From the NCBI GenBank assembly GCA_019914945.1, contig CM034101.1, forward strand, positions 7,947,188 to 8,011,187: a stretch of DNA of 64,000 nt, written 5' to 3'. Source of the stretch: Typha latifolia. Its lineage: Eukaryota > Streptophyta > Magnoliopsida > Poales > Typhaceae. Numbering within the stretch: the first letter of the stretch is position 1; each line of letters starts with the position of its first letter. The notes beneath the pieces are model-generated. The model was not told the origin of the DNA. It made no database searches and worked only from the letters and a program-made list of their open reading frames with translations. Both the position numbers and the translations under genes were made by a program. Shown here piece by piece: positions 10,763-20,548 of the stretch.

Positions 10763-11739
10763 ATGGCTGCATGGCGAGATGATGAAGAAGAGATTCTCCC
10801 AATAGAGGAGGGCGAAACGATTGCGGGGACTTCCACTCGCGGAACCGCCCGATCAAATCGAAATACAAAAGAACCTAGTGTTCAAGCCATGTTGGGGTCT
10901 CTTTCCGAATAAATAACCATCAACAACCAGATGATGATGGAGATGATGCGGGAATTACAGGCAATAAGGGAAGCCATGGAGGACGGGAATGCACCATCGA
11001 CCCCACGACGCGAGTCCACTCACATGACCCTGCCGCCATCGGTTCAGAATTTGCAACCAGAAGAGCCTCTACTGCCACCACCCTATGGGCAGAGACAAGC
11101 AAGGATGGTTCTACCAGGCCAAGTTGCAGGTGAGCCCATCCGACGAGCGAACCACTATGGAGATCACCTTGGAGATCAAGGTCCGTGGGCGGGGCAATAC
11201 GAACCGGAACCACGGCGAGTTAATCAAAATCGAAGGAGGGATCATCAACCATTCATGGTGCATCCTCCTCCGGTTAGACAAGGACTTGGACATGATCCGG
11301 ATCGAGACAATGGCATCCGTGGGCAAATCATGCGTCTCAAATTTCCCAAGTTCAAAGGTGGCGATCCGATCGATTGGTTGTATAGGGCGGAGCAATTTTT
11401 CACATACCAGGGTATGACGAAAAAATATAAGGTGACGCTTGCGAGCTTCCACCTTGAAGATGCGGTGCTTCATTGGTTTCGAGCAGCCAATGCCAATGAG
11501 GTTATCGAAACTTGGGCTGACTTTTGCGTTGATATCACGCGGCGATTTAGAGCGTCGAGGTATGATGACTTCGATGCTCTCCTCTCAAAGATGGTGCAAA
11601 AGACCACGGTTGGGGCATACCATGAAGAATTTGAGATGATAAGTAGCCGATGCCAACCCCCATGGACGGATCAGCAACTTCGCAGCACCTTTATCTCCGG
11701 CCTGCGGGGAGACATACAAGTAGACGTGAGGGCTTAAAG
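10763..11739 (+). pseudogene. Element B gag
   Basis: It starts at ATG 10763 (MAAWRDDEEEILPIEEGE). The frame continues through a TAA near 10910 (likely a former Gln codon) into a long open stretch from 10931. The plant retrotransposon gag domain is clear: FPKFKGGDPIDWLYRAEQ, ASFHLEDAVLHWF, RRFRASRYDDFDALLSKM and STFISGLRGDIQ. The N-terminal ~110 residues are proline- and arginine-rich, as is common in this family. It stops at 11737-11739 before the zinc-knuckle region, so the original polyprotein is broken there. It would form the capsid of the retrotransposon particle if intact. Confidence 0.85.
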
Positions 11740-12533
11740 GCCTAGAACCTTAAAGGAGGCCTTCGAAGATGCAGTGCTCATGGAAGACAAACATCGAGCC
11801 ATGAAGTTACATCTAAAATAGAACTGGATGAGCCAAGGAAGCCGCAATCAAGCTCAACCAACCATAGCGGCAGGAAATGTTACTATAGTACCAAGAACTG
11901 CTGCTGCAATGGTACCTCCTCGAGCAATCCTAAAGCCATCCCAAGATGTGAAGTATGCACCTAGAGGTCCGAGACGAGCACTCACACCTACTCAAGTGGA
12001 GGAATGAAGAGCCAAAGGCCTATGCTTTCGTTGTGATGAGAAGTTTGTACCTAGACATCGTTGCGCTAAACCGATGGAATCGATGATGCTAATAGATGGA
12101 TTAGAGGATGTAGAGGAAGAGATTGCAGATGAAGATGAGGGTGTGGCTGGACAGGAGGAGGAGTAGCTGAGGAGCGACTTGTGGAGGACATGATGGCCGA
12201 GATCTCCCTCCACGCCTATTCTGGGACAGCAGCGCCAAAAACTTTGCGGGTGAATGGTATAGTCAAGAAAATCACAGTGAGAATCTTGATCGACACTGGG
12301 TCCACCCACAACTTCATTGACAAGAGGCTCCTTAGAAAGATTGAGCTCGAGTCGGAACCCACGGAAGGGTTCGATGTGACGATTGGAGATGGCACCACAT
12401 TGAGGGCAGATTTTATTTGTAGAGGTGTGGAATTGAAGGTTCAAGGCCAAACTTTCACATTGGATATTTATCCATTGGCCTTGCGAGGTGCCAACATTGT
12501 CTTAGGGACCTAATGGCTTCAGGCTTGGGGACC
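11740..12533 (+). pseudogene. Element B zinc knuckle and aspartic protease
   Basis: The region begins with a gag tail containing stops near 11820 and 12007. A zinc-knuckle-like LCFRCDEKFVPRHRCAKP follows at about 12018-12071, then an acidic linker with a frameshift. The ORF at 12181-12513 encodes the protease: LIDTGSTHNFID keeps the intact DTG active site, followed by FDVTIGDGTTL and YPLALRGANIVLGT. A stop (TAA) replaces the Gln of the usual LGTQWL motif at 12511. Confidence 0.85.
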
Positions 12534-12669
12534 ATAACATTTGCTTTTTCAAATCTCACACTGACATTTCGAAGGAATGGTGAAAGGGTGCTGCTGGATG
12601 AAAACTAACTGCGGCAAGGGCCGACATTGCAACCACTTTTGGGCCTTCCTTGTGCAGGGGACTGATCTC

Positions 12670-13520
12670 TACTATTGCAAATGGCTGTTGCTGAACCAGA
12701 ACATCCACCACCAAGGGAAATAGCTGCTGACATACAAGAGCTGCTGTAGGAATTCAAGGATCTCTTCAAGGAACCCTGAGGACTGCCGCTGACCCGTCGA
12801 CACGACCATTGCATCCAAAACAATCCCGGGGTTGAACCAGCAAATGTTCGGCCCTATCGGTACCCGCATGTCCAGAAGGAAGAGATCAGCAAATTGGTGG
12901 TGGAAATGCTCGAGCAAGGGATTATTCAACCGAGTAGAAGTGCCTACTCGTCGTCGGTGTTGCTGGTTCGGGAGAAAGATGGGAGTTGACGATTTTGCGT
13001 CGACTACCGAGCCTTGAATGTGATCATCGTCAAAGACCAGTATCCAATACTGGTGATCAAGGAGTTGTTGGATGAACTCACAGGGTCGGCTTACTTTAGC
13101 AAACTTGACTTAAGAGCGGGGTACCATCAAATCCACGTCGACCCGAAAGATGTGCACAAAACGGCGTTACAAACTCACGATGGCCACTATGAGTTTCGAG
13201 TCATGCCGTTTGGGCTCAGCAATGCACCGGCCACCTTCCAAGCACTGATGAATGACATTTTCTGCCTGCTCTTGCATCGGTACGTGCTCATCTTTTATGA
13301 CGATATTCTAGTGTATATTAGGAATTGGAGCGAGCACTCGTGGCATGTGCGTGACGTGTTGAATATCTTGCGACAAAATCAGTTAAAAGCCAAGATGAGC
13401 AAGTGCCTTTGGGGAGAGCCACAAGTGGAGTACTTGGGACATATAATCTCAGCGAGAGGAGTGGAAGCCGATCCAAGTAAGATCAAGAATATGGTGGATT
13501 GGCTGATTCCCACTAATTAG
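12670..13520 (+). pseudogene. Element B RT
   Basis: The blocks run NVRPYRYPHVQKEE, MLEQGIIQPS, VLLVREKDGS(stop)RFCVDYRALN, FSKLDLRAGYHQIHV, FRVMPFGLSNAPATFQ and VLIFYDDILVY. The YDD catalytic motif is intact. A TGA at the Trp of the DG(S/T)WRF block (12987) and a stop at 13518 interrupt the frame. Connection motifs VEYLGHIIS and VEADPSKI follow. It is the best preserved RT in the window. Confidence 0.9.
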
Positions 13521-13526
13521 TGGGAA

Positions 13527-14210
13527 TTGAGGGGATTTCGTTGGTTGACGTGGTACTACCGGCGATTCGTTGCCAACTACGACAAGATTTTTGTCCCGCT
13601 GACCTCCTTACTCAGAAAAGAAGGGTTTCAATGGACAGGCAAGGCGACGGAGGCCTTCAAAGCATTGAAGACAGCCATGTCTATCGCACCGGTTCTAGCA
13701 CTACCAGATTTCAGCAAGTCCTTTGTGGTGGAATGCGACGCTTCGGGTGAGGGGCATTGGAGCAGTTTTGATGCAAGAGGGCAGACCCGTGGCATACATG
13801 AGAAAGGCATTGTCAAACCGGTTGCGACAGCTATCCACCTACGAGCGCGAAATGCTAGCAATTCTACACGCTGTCACCAAATGGCGACCCTACTTGAGTG
13901 GCCAACGGTTTACTATCCGCACAGACCAGCTAGCTTACCCTACTTCATGGAGCAATGTGTGCACACCCCAGCATAGCAACAGTGGGTCATGAAACTCCTT
14001 GGGTATGACTACGAACTAGTCTACAAAAAGGGGATCGAGAACCGAGCGGTCGATGCCCTTTCGCGCCAACTAGACACAAGTGAGCTCGCCTCCTATTCAG
14101 CACCAACCCTTCCTCTATTTTTAGATATGTGGGGAACCAATGCAGAGGATCAAATCGTGGAGGAGCTTGAGTCAGAGTTCAAAGATCGCTTCCCTAATTT
14201 CAAACCTTGA
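13527..14210 (+). pseudogene. Element B RNase H and pol tail
   Basis: It starts with the tether GFRWLTWYYRRFVANYDKI. RNase H follows with EGFQWTGKATEAFKALK, APVLALPDFSKSFVVECDASGEG, then after a +1 frameshift GAVLMQEGRPVAYMRKALS, STYEREMLAILHAVTKWRPYL and IRTDQ. A further shift leads to VYKKGIENRAVDALSRQ at the RNase H C-terminus. The remaining ~45 residues end in FKDRFPNFKP, next to a second-frame ISNLEDKV tail before the LTR. No HHCC zinc finger or DDE integrase core is seen, so that domain appears deleted. Confidence 0.85.
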
Positions 14211-14237
14211 GGATAAGGTTGCGGAAGCGTGGTGGAT

Positions 14238-15070
14238 TGATACGATTCAGACTTCACCAATGTTCTCGAGCATGGATGCACTTTAGGGATGTCTTTGTCG
14301 CTTGTTTTAGTGTTTAAGTTTTCTGTATGTCGCGTTCGAACGCGGGTGGAGTGCATTCGAACACGCTTGTGAACGCCTGCAGTAGGTTCGCACATCTAGA
14401 GAGTGTGAAATGTGCGTTGGAACGCCGCGTTCGAATGCGCTTGCGAATGCCTGCATCGTGTTCTCAATTCCAGAGAAGTGCGAAATAGGTGAAAATGTAT
14501 TGTTTAGGATTAATAATTGCTATTTTTGAATTGTTTGGTTAGCCTTTAAAGGTGCAGATGGCAACCATAGAATTATTATTGATGAATTGAGTTTTTTGCC
14601 CTGCCTCTTTCGTCTTCTTCTCTCTTGTTCTCTCGTTCACCAGCGACGCCGCTTCTAACCTCCCTCGACCGGCCAATCACCGTAGTCCCTTAGGGGTGGC
14701 CCTCTCCTTCCCTTTCTTCCAATCTATCCATCACTTGCCCTAGTCCTTCCATCACCCATAACCCTTTCACCACCACTTACTCATCGGTACCACCCCATTA
14801 ACGTCGGTGCTCCACCATCTACCATCATCTAGGATCTCGTGCCTCCATCCACGGATCCTAAGATAGACTACCCGATGTTCATCCACTAATCGTATAATAT
14901 CTCGAGATCCCGACATCCGATTCGCCTGAAACTAGATTTGTTGGAAAGCTCTATTCTGGGGCTACAATATTGATCCGATCGAGATTTATTTTTAAAGTTC
15001 TATATCAGATCCTGTTCAGATCTGAAAATCGGAATAGATCGAACCTTGGCCTAAAGGGGAGATCGTATCA
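14238..15070 (+). repeat. 3' LTR of element B
   Basis: It begins TGATACGATTCAGACTTCAC and ends GGAGATCGTATCA, so its 9-base ends are inverted repeats. It aligns along its length with the 5' LTR at 9801-10703. A purine-rich stretch (GGAAGCGTGGTGGA) just upstream may be the worn polypurine tract. The minus-strand gypsy pol resumes at 15071. Confidence 0.85.
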
Positions 15071-15229
15071 AAATATTTCTCAAATGATCACCCAAAGAAA
15101 GAAAAGTTATTCATAAAAACTTCTACCAATTGTTCTACCATATCATAAAATATGCTAGCCATGCATTGCTAGGAGCATTGGCTAACCCAAATAGCGTGCT
15201 ACAATAGGCAAACATTCCAAATAAGCAAG
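15071..15229 (-). pseudogene. Antisense gypsy RT, middle piece
   Basis: The minus-strand frame gives a decayed NAP...AWLAYF / MASIFYDMVEQLVEVFMNNFSFFG block. This corresponds to the FGLCNAPATFQRCM...VEVFMDDFSVFG region of Athila/Tat-type RT. It joins 9800-8930 on one side and 16310-16213 on the other. Confidence 0.65.
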
Positions 15230-15234
15230 TACAA

Positions 15235-16207
15235 TGTTAGGTTTTAAATTATTGGCAATTGTGTACAAAATATTCTAAGTGTATTTTTACATATATATGA
15301 GCTTTATACAAGTCTAGAATATCTCTGGTTTGAAGAATTACAAAATTATTGGAGAAAAGCTGTTGAGTTCACACTGCGTTCACAAACGGGTTCAAAGGTA
15401 GTGCATTCACAAATGCGTTCAAACGCGGGTACTTGCATTCACACAGACCGAGAGCTGTGTTCATAAACGCGTTCGAACACAGGTACTGCGTTCACAAAAA
15501 CCGAGAGCTGCGTTCACAAAGACCGAGAGCTGCGTTCACAAACGCATTCGAACGCAACCTGAAGAATTCAAGTTGTCGCGTTCGAACGCACTCGGGCCCG
15601 TTCGAACGCACCTGAGATCAAGTCATGCCGTTTGAACGCACCCGGGCTGCGTTCGAACGCACCAACGAAGTTTGATAAAATTGGACTTTCGTGAGTACGG
15701 ATAAGACTTGGATTTGGCTCTATCTTGGAGATCATATATAAGGATTGTGATGCCCTATCTCTAGGGTGGTTGAAGAAGCATTATTGAAGGAGACTTCTTG
15801 AGGCTACATCGGTTCTTCAACTAACAAGGTTCCACTCATCATTAAAAAGTTAATCTTTCGTCTTAAGGGTTATCTAGACGAAAGATCAATCTCGAGGGTT
15901 ACTGAGGTTGGACTTCAATCACGAGAAGCAGTGAATCGTGGGTTTTAGCGAGCAAGACTGAGAGGAACAAAGTCGTTTGGATCGACGGATTATTTTGTGA
16001 GTCAGTCTTGTAACTGCTACTATTCTAGTGATTGGTTTTGATCCAAGTTTGGATCCATGGTTTTTTCTCATTTGGCTTTTTCCACGTTAAAATCTTGGTG
16101 TTCATCTATGCTTTCGTTTTTAATATTTATACGGACTTTTACTTAAGCGAACGAGTGATATCATTGCATAGTATTTAGATACATACTTGTGTCTAGGGGT
16201 TTTTTCA
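15235..16207 (+). mobile_element. Solo LTR, probably copia type
   Basis: It runs TGTTAG...TTTTCA between perfect 5-bp duplications TACAA (15230-15234 and 16208-16212). Features of copia LTRs are visible near the 3' end, including the motif pair TCTAGTGATT and AAAATCTTGGTG. No internal coding region is present. It is inserted in the antisense gypsy RT. Confidence 0.75.
15370..15665 (+). repeat. TGCGTTCGAACGCA palindrome cluster in a copia-like LTR
   Basis: There are about a dozen GCGTTCACAAA, GCGTTCGAACGCA and close variants in 300 bp, including three nearby copies of ACCGAGAGCTG(C/T)GTTCA. The same core palindrome fills the upstream part of several gypsy-type LTRs here. The ORF at 15433-15615 translates the repeats. 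Confidence 0.85.
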
Positions 16208-16212
16208 TACAA

Positions 16213-16310
16213 GATTAAGTTTTCAATAGTCAATGCAAACATGCCACCCTGCTTGAACGTAAGTGGGTACTAATTGTCCTTATTTTGAACTACTATGATG
16301 CTAAATTACT
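16213..16310 (-). pseudogene. Antisense gypsy RT, outer piece
   Basis: This is a short decayed continuation of the RT frame seen at 15229-15071, ending where a younger LTR begins at about 16328. Similarity is weak and rests mainly on collinearity. Confidence 0.4.
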
Positions 16311-16327
16311 TAGGCACAACATGAATG

Positions 16328-17316
16328 TGATGTGAGACAGGTCAGATCGGACCACATCATGGGCCATTAGACTCGTTGTGTCAAGTTGGTTATCTTAGCT
16401 TAGTTGATTTCTATTTTAGTTGAGCCAATTTTTATTCCAGCTTGTTGTGACAAGTTATTAAATTAGTTGGTTGGGTATTTTTTTAATTAGTTGGTTGGGT
16501 GTTTAATTATCTAGTTGGGTAAATAGCCTCCTTTAAATATGTCGAGTACAACCAGATTAGGGTATGCATGAATGAAAGAGTTGAATCAATTTCCTATCTC
16601 TCTCTACCTCTTGCTCTCCTCCCTAGCCCTAGCCAACCTCTCTCAAACCCTAGCTGCTACCACCTTGTCGTCGTCTAGCTTCTCCCTCAAATCCTAGTCC
16701 AATTGATTGGGTCTTTTTTAATTAGTTGTTGGGTCTTGTTTAATTAGCTAGTTGGGTAAAGTCGGCTAGCCTCCTTTAAATATGTGGAGTACAACCAAAT
16801 TAGGGTATGCATGAATGAAAAAATTGAATCAATTTCTTATCTCTCTGTCCCTCTTGCTCTCCTCCCTGGTCCTAGCCAACCTCCCTCAAACCCTAGCTAC
16901 CACCACCTTGGTCGTCGTCTAGCTTCTCCCTCAAATCCTAGTCCTTAAGGCCATCCACCCTCCCTCCCCCCCTTCTCTCTCTGTTCCTACTAACCACCTC
17001 CACCAGTACGCCCCACCAACACCTTCACGCCATAACACATCTCACCTCCTGCCACCACCAATACATTCCACTATCACCACCTCGGCCTCTAGCCTATTCT
17101 CCCACAGCAATCCTAGTTTAGATCCTAACTAACAACATATAGAGTCTAAAGAAAAAAAGGTCTAAGTACCAAAAATGGGAAGTTATGAAGCGAATTGATC
17201 TAGTTTCATAATTTTCTAACAATACACGAATATTTGGTAAATATTCTCCAAGGACTACACAAACCAGATTTCTACAACTACCATAGATATATCCTCTAAG
17301 TCGGATCCATATACCA
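16328..17316 (+). repeat. 5' LTR with internal tandem duplication
   Basis: It starts TGATGTGAGACAGG and ends ATATACCA just before the PBS. Bases ~16461-16700 and ~16701-16944 are two tandem copies of one ~240-bp block; GGTATGCATGAATGAAA recurs 243 bases apart. Each copy contains the TTTAAATATGT box before a CT-rich stretch, so a promoter-like segment is doubled. Confidence 0.7.
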
Positions 17317-17339
17317 ATTGGTATCATAACCACCATTTT

Positions 17340-18460
17340 CTAAGACCCATGCCTATCAGAAGATCCATGATTAACCATCCACAAGAAAGCACCTCGGTGG
17401 CGACCATCCCAACTCGCCAATGGTAGCCACTCCATCCACAATGTTGGGGTCTATCATTCTGGTCTAGATGATGCACTAGATGCAAGAGTCACATAGAGCC
17501 ATACAAGCTGAGATGCAAACCATATTCCTTGCACCGTGGCGAGCAATGCAAGCCTCCCTCAAGGTGTTCACGCAAGCTTTTTTCACCATGAAATGGAATC
17601 CTATGATGACGAAGCCTCCTATTACCAATTGGACTCCACCACCGCAACAACCACATGACATAGGACTATCAAGATGTACCCACCCAGCACAAGAACATTG
17701 TTGGCCACTCAAGAAGCAAGCATTCTGAGATGGACACCGATCCACACCAGTTTTCAACTGAGCCGCTGGTGGAAGATTTCAAATAATGGGAAGTCTTTAG
17801 TGATCCCATGCCTCAACGAGCTTACCATGATTATATAGAGCCTAGATGGCCGTACCAGAGAGCCATAGCTATCCCTCACTATGCCTGAGTAGACTCAAGG
17901 AGAGAAGATCTAAGGGGTGGATCTCCACCACCAAAACAATGGTGTAGCCATGGTTACCCCGGTCCATACGACGACTCCTCCACTACCAAAACAATGTTGT
18001 AGCCATGGTTACCCCGGTCTGTATGACAACTCCTCCAACACCCCAATCTTTGACTTCGAAAATGACATGGAGTACCTGGACTAGCGACCACAGAAATTGA
18101 GCTTACCTAAACCAACCCCAGGGCAAGCCAACGTATAACCCATGCCCACTCAATTTATGGCACCCATGGAGCCTCGACTTGATGAGGAAGAATTGTAGGC
18201 GGAGTTTGATGAACCAGCCCCTTTACATCCATCCAAGAAGGCCATGGTTGTCCCTCAACCAGCCATGGCAAAACTAAGAATGGGGAGGACAACAAGAAGA
18301 CTAAATTCAAGGCTGAACGATGCGGCTTAATTTTTCAAGTCCGATAGCAGAGATCCACTCTATTGGATCTATTATGTCGAACAACTTTTTTCACAATAAG
18401 GGACAGCAGAGGATCAAAAGGTTCTCTTGGCAACCTTCCACCTACAAGAAGTCACCACTC
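17340..18460 (+). pseudogene. Gag leader and gag fragment of the partial gypsy element
   Basis: A leader ORF (17480-17728) reads MQESHRAIQAEMQT, resembling the helical gag N-termini of elements B and C, and is followed by a proline-rich part with stops. Near 18340-18450 a gag core reads FFKSDSRDPLYWIYYVEQLF and EDQKVLLATFHLQEVT, then is cut off. A ~60-bp stretch with ACCACCAAAACAATG...TAGCCATGGTTACCCCGG recurs at ~17928 and ~17982. Confidence 0.65.
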
Positions 18461-18963
18461 TCATTCTCTTCCCTCATCACCCTCTCTTCTTAGCAGCTTT
18501 CTCCTTCACCGCAATAGTTCTCTTTCTCAACGTGTGCGACCCTACTAGAGCCATTACCCACATTCCACCATCATCTATATCAACCCTAAGCTAGTCCACA
18601 TCAACTCATATCAAAGCTTGAGCACTCCAAATTGGTCCACAGTAAAATGTCATTAGAGCTTTAGAACCCTCAAGCCAAGCCACCATAGAGGATAGGAGTG
18701 AAAGTCTTCTTGAAATGAGAATTCAAGTAACACTTGACCCATTGATTCTCAAAGTAAAAAATTGGCGGGGAGTGAAAAGAAAATAAACACTCATGTAAGT
18801 GCAAATTATTCTAATGGTAAAACACTTCAAAAATGATGTACAATTTAGTTTTAAAGTTAGGTCAAGATAGATGACTTGTGAAAGAATACTCGTGCAAAGA
18901 AGTTGAAGAATGAAAGGTGGCACCGATTTTGTGCCAAATCTCATTCAACTGCACGTGTCATCT

Positions 18964-19080
18964 GTTCCATGAGCTGAACAGTCTTGCCAAGAGGATCAAA
19001 AGGTTTTATTGTGTTGAATGACACCGTTCCATGAGCTGAACGGTCTTGCCAAGAGGATCAAAAGGTTCTATTGTGTTGAA
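18964..19080 (+). repeat. 62-bp tandem duplication
   Basis: GTTCCATGAGCTGAAC(A/G)GTC...GGATCAAAAGGTT occurs at 18964 and again at 19026, with very few differences. The surrounding 18621-19760 shows no gene. Confidence 0.85.
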
Positions 19081-19770
19081 GAAAAAAGTGCTTAAAAATT
19101 ACTCACAAGTGGAGTAGTTGCTAACCAACTTGAACTAAAGATTTGCCTTTTCCTTAACACTACCCACGAATATCCTGTTAGTAGATTATGAAGTAATTAT
19201 GTATGAATTTTTGTGCATTCATATTAAAAAAAAGGGCACAAGGATAAGGAGTGGATTTCATTACTACATCCTTGCCCACCTAAGTTAAACAACTCTTTGC
19301 ATTTTAAAACCCAAAACAAATATCTAATTTAAAATCAAGTAGACATAGGATTTCACATAGCTCACAGGAATAATACGATTTGAGTCTGATCGGACTGAAT
19401 CACGAAGACATTGGGCTAGATGGATCGATTATATTTATCTTTTAATTGATTCATATGTATATCTTATATAAGCCCTAAAGATAAGTCTAGTTATGTCATG
19501 TAAGTCCTTAAGGCAAGTCTAGTTATTCCATGTAAGACCTTAAGACAAGTCTAATTTTAAGTTTTCAATACAACTCTTCAGCAACAATGCTAAAAACTTG
19601 TTGTGACAAATTAAGTAACACTCGTAAGTGCACGAATATATTGAGTAGATCAACAAAAAAGGTATCAACCCCTAAGGACTTAAACTAGATGGAAGACAAG
19701 ATTTTGGATTGAGATATAAGTTCAAAAAAACTTTAAATTTACCAATTTAAATAACTTAGGAATTCAAGAC

Positions 19771-20539
19771 TTAGGGCTATCAAGCTCAACGAGCGGCTTG
19801 GGCTTGGCTCGGTCTCGGCTCGGTCAGAGCTGAGCCGAGCCCGAGCCACTAAAACTGTCTTGAAATTAATATCAAGCCGAACCTGAGCTGGAGCCGATTT
19901 GCTTAAGCTCGTCACGATAGGCTCAATATAAAAGAGGTGAGATAAACCTCAATCCCCAAATCCCCGCCTCCTCCAGTCCTCCTCCGTCATGATGTGCCTG
20001 TGCCGCCTCGTCCTCCTTCGCTAGCGGCAAGTCGCCACGGTGCCACCTCCTCCTCCTCCTCCTTCTTCTTCTTCTTATGTAGTCGCAGTGCCCTGCCTCC
20101 TCCTCTTCATCCTTCTTCTTCTTCTTCTTCTTCTTCTTTTACAGCCATAGTGCCACCTCTTCCTCCTCCTCCTCCTCCTACTTCTTCTTCTTCTTCTTTT
20201 TCTTTGGCAGCAGCAAGCCACCGCAGTGCTACCTCATCCTCCTTCCACAACGGCAAGCAGTCGCAATGCCCTGCCCCGCAGTGCCCCGCCTCCTCCTCCT
20301 CCTCATCCTCCTCCTCCTCCTCCTTCTTCTTCTTCTTCTTCGGCTCGGTTTGGGCTCAATCTAGCTTGATTTGGCTCAGTTTGAATAAGGCTTGATGATA
20401 GGCTCATTTTAGGCTCGATCTCGACTCGGGCTCAGTTTGGCCCGGCTCGGGTTTGAGCCCAATTCTAAGATTCGAAATTAATTTCAAGTCGAGCCTGAGC
20501 CGGCGCTGGCTCGCTCAGGCTCAGCTCATTTACGCCCCT
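19771..20539. mobile_element. hAT-like non-autonomous element rich in GGCTCGG
   Basis: Direct repeats ATTCAAGAC flank it (19762-19770 and 20540-20548), fitting an 8-bp hAT target duplication plus one chance base. The ends are imperfect inverted repeats: TTAGGGCTATCAAGCTCA on the left and, read inward from the right, TAGGGGCGTAAATGAGCTGA. Subterminal regions are packed with GAGCCGAGC-type repeats on both sides. The centre is CCT/CTT microsatellite. No transposase is present. A related copy lies at 40718-41706. Confidence 0.7.
20040..20345 (+). repeat. CCT/TTC microsatellite block
   Basis: Several runs of TCC and TTC trinucleotides are interrupted by short GC-rich spacers (CCGCAGTGC). The 133-codon ORF across it is a serine/phenylalanine low-complexity translation. 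It lies inside the hAT-like element. Confidence 0.85.
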
Positions 20540-20548
20540 ATTCAAGAC

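Larger units (their letters stand above)
9801..15070 (+). mobile_element. Ty3/gypsy element B with both LTRs, no integrase
   Basis: The order is LTR, PBS, gag, protease, RT, RNase H, LTR. The 3' LTR has inverted ends TGATACGAT...ATCGTATCA; the 5' LTR start is altered (TGATTCGGAC). The internal region is only ~3.5 kb because nothing resembling integrase lies between RNase H and the 3' LTR. Flanks read CATCAAA and AAATATTT and rejoin the antisense pol frame, but overlap with the LTR end makes the target duplication ambiguous. Coding regions carry several stops and frameshifts. Confidence 0.85.
16328..18620 (+). mobile_element. Partial gypsy element: LTR, PBS, gag fragment
   Basis: An LTR (16328-17316) is followed by a worn PBS (TTGGTATCATAACCACC, 17318) and a gag leader. 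The gag domain starts only near 18340 and is lost after about 30 residues at 18455. CT-rich sequence after 18460 looks like the inside of a partial 3' LTR. No target duplication was found. Confidence 0.6.

Noticed and set aside
19994..20395. 133-codon Ser/Phe/Pro-rich ORF
   Set aside because: It is a trinucleotide-repeat translation inside a hAT-like element.
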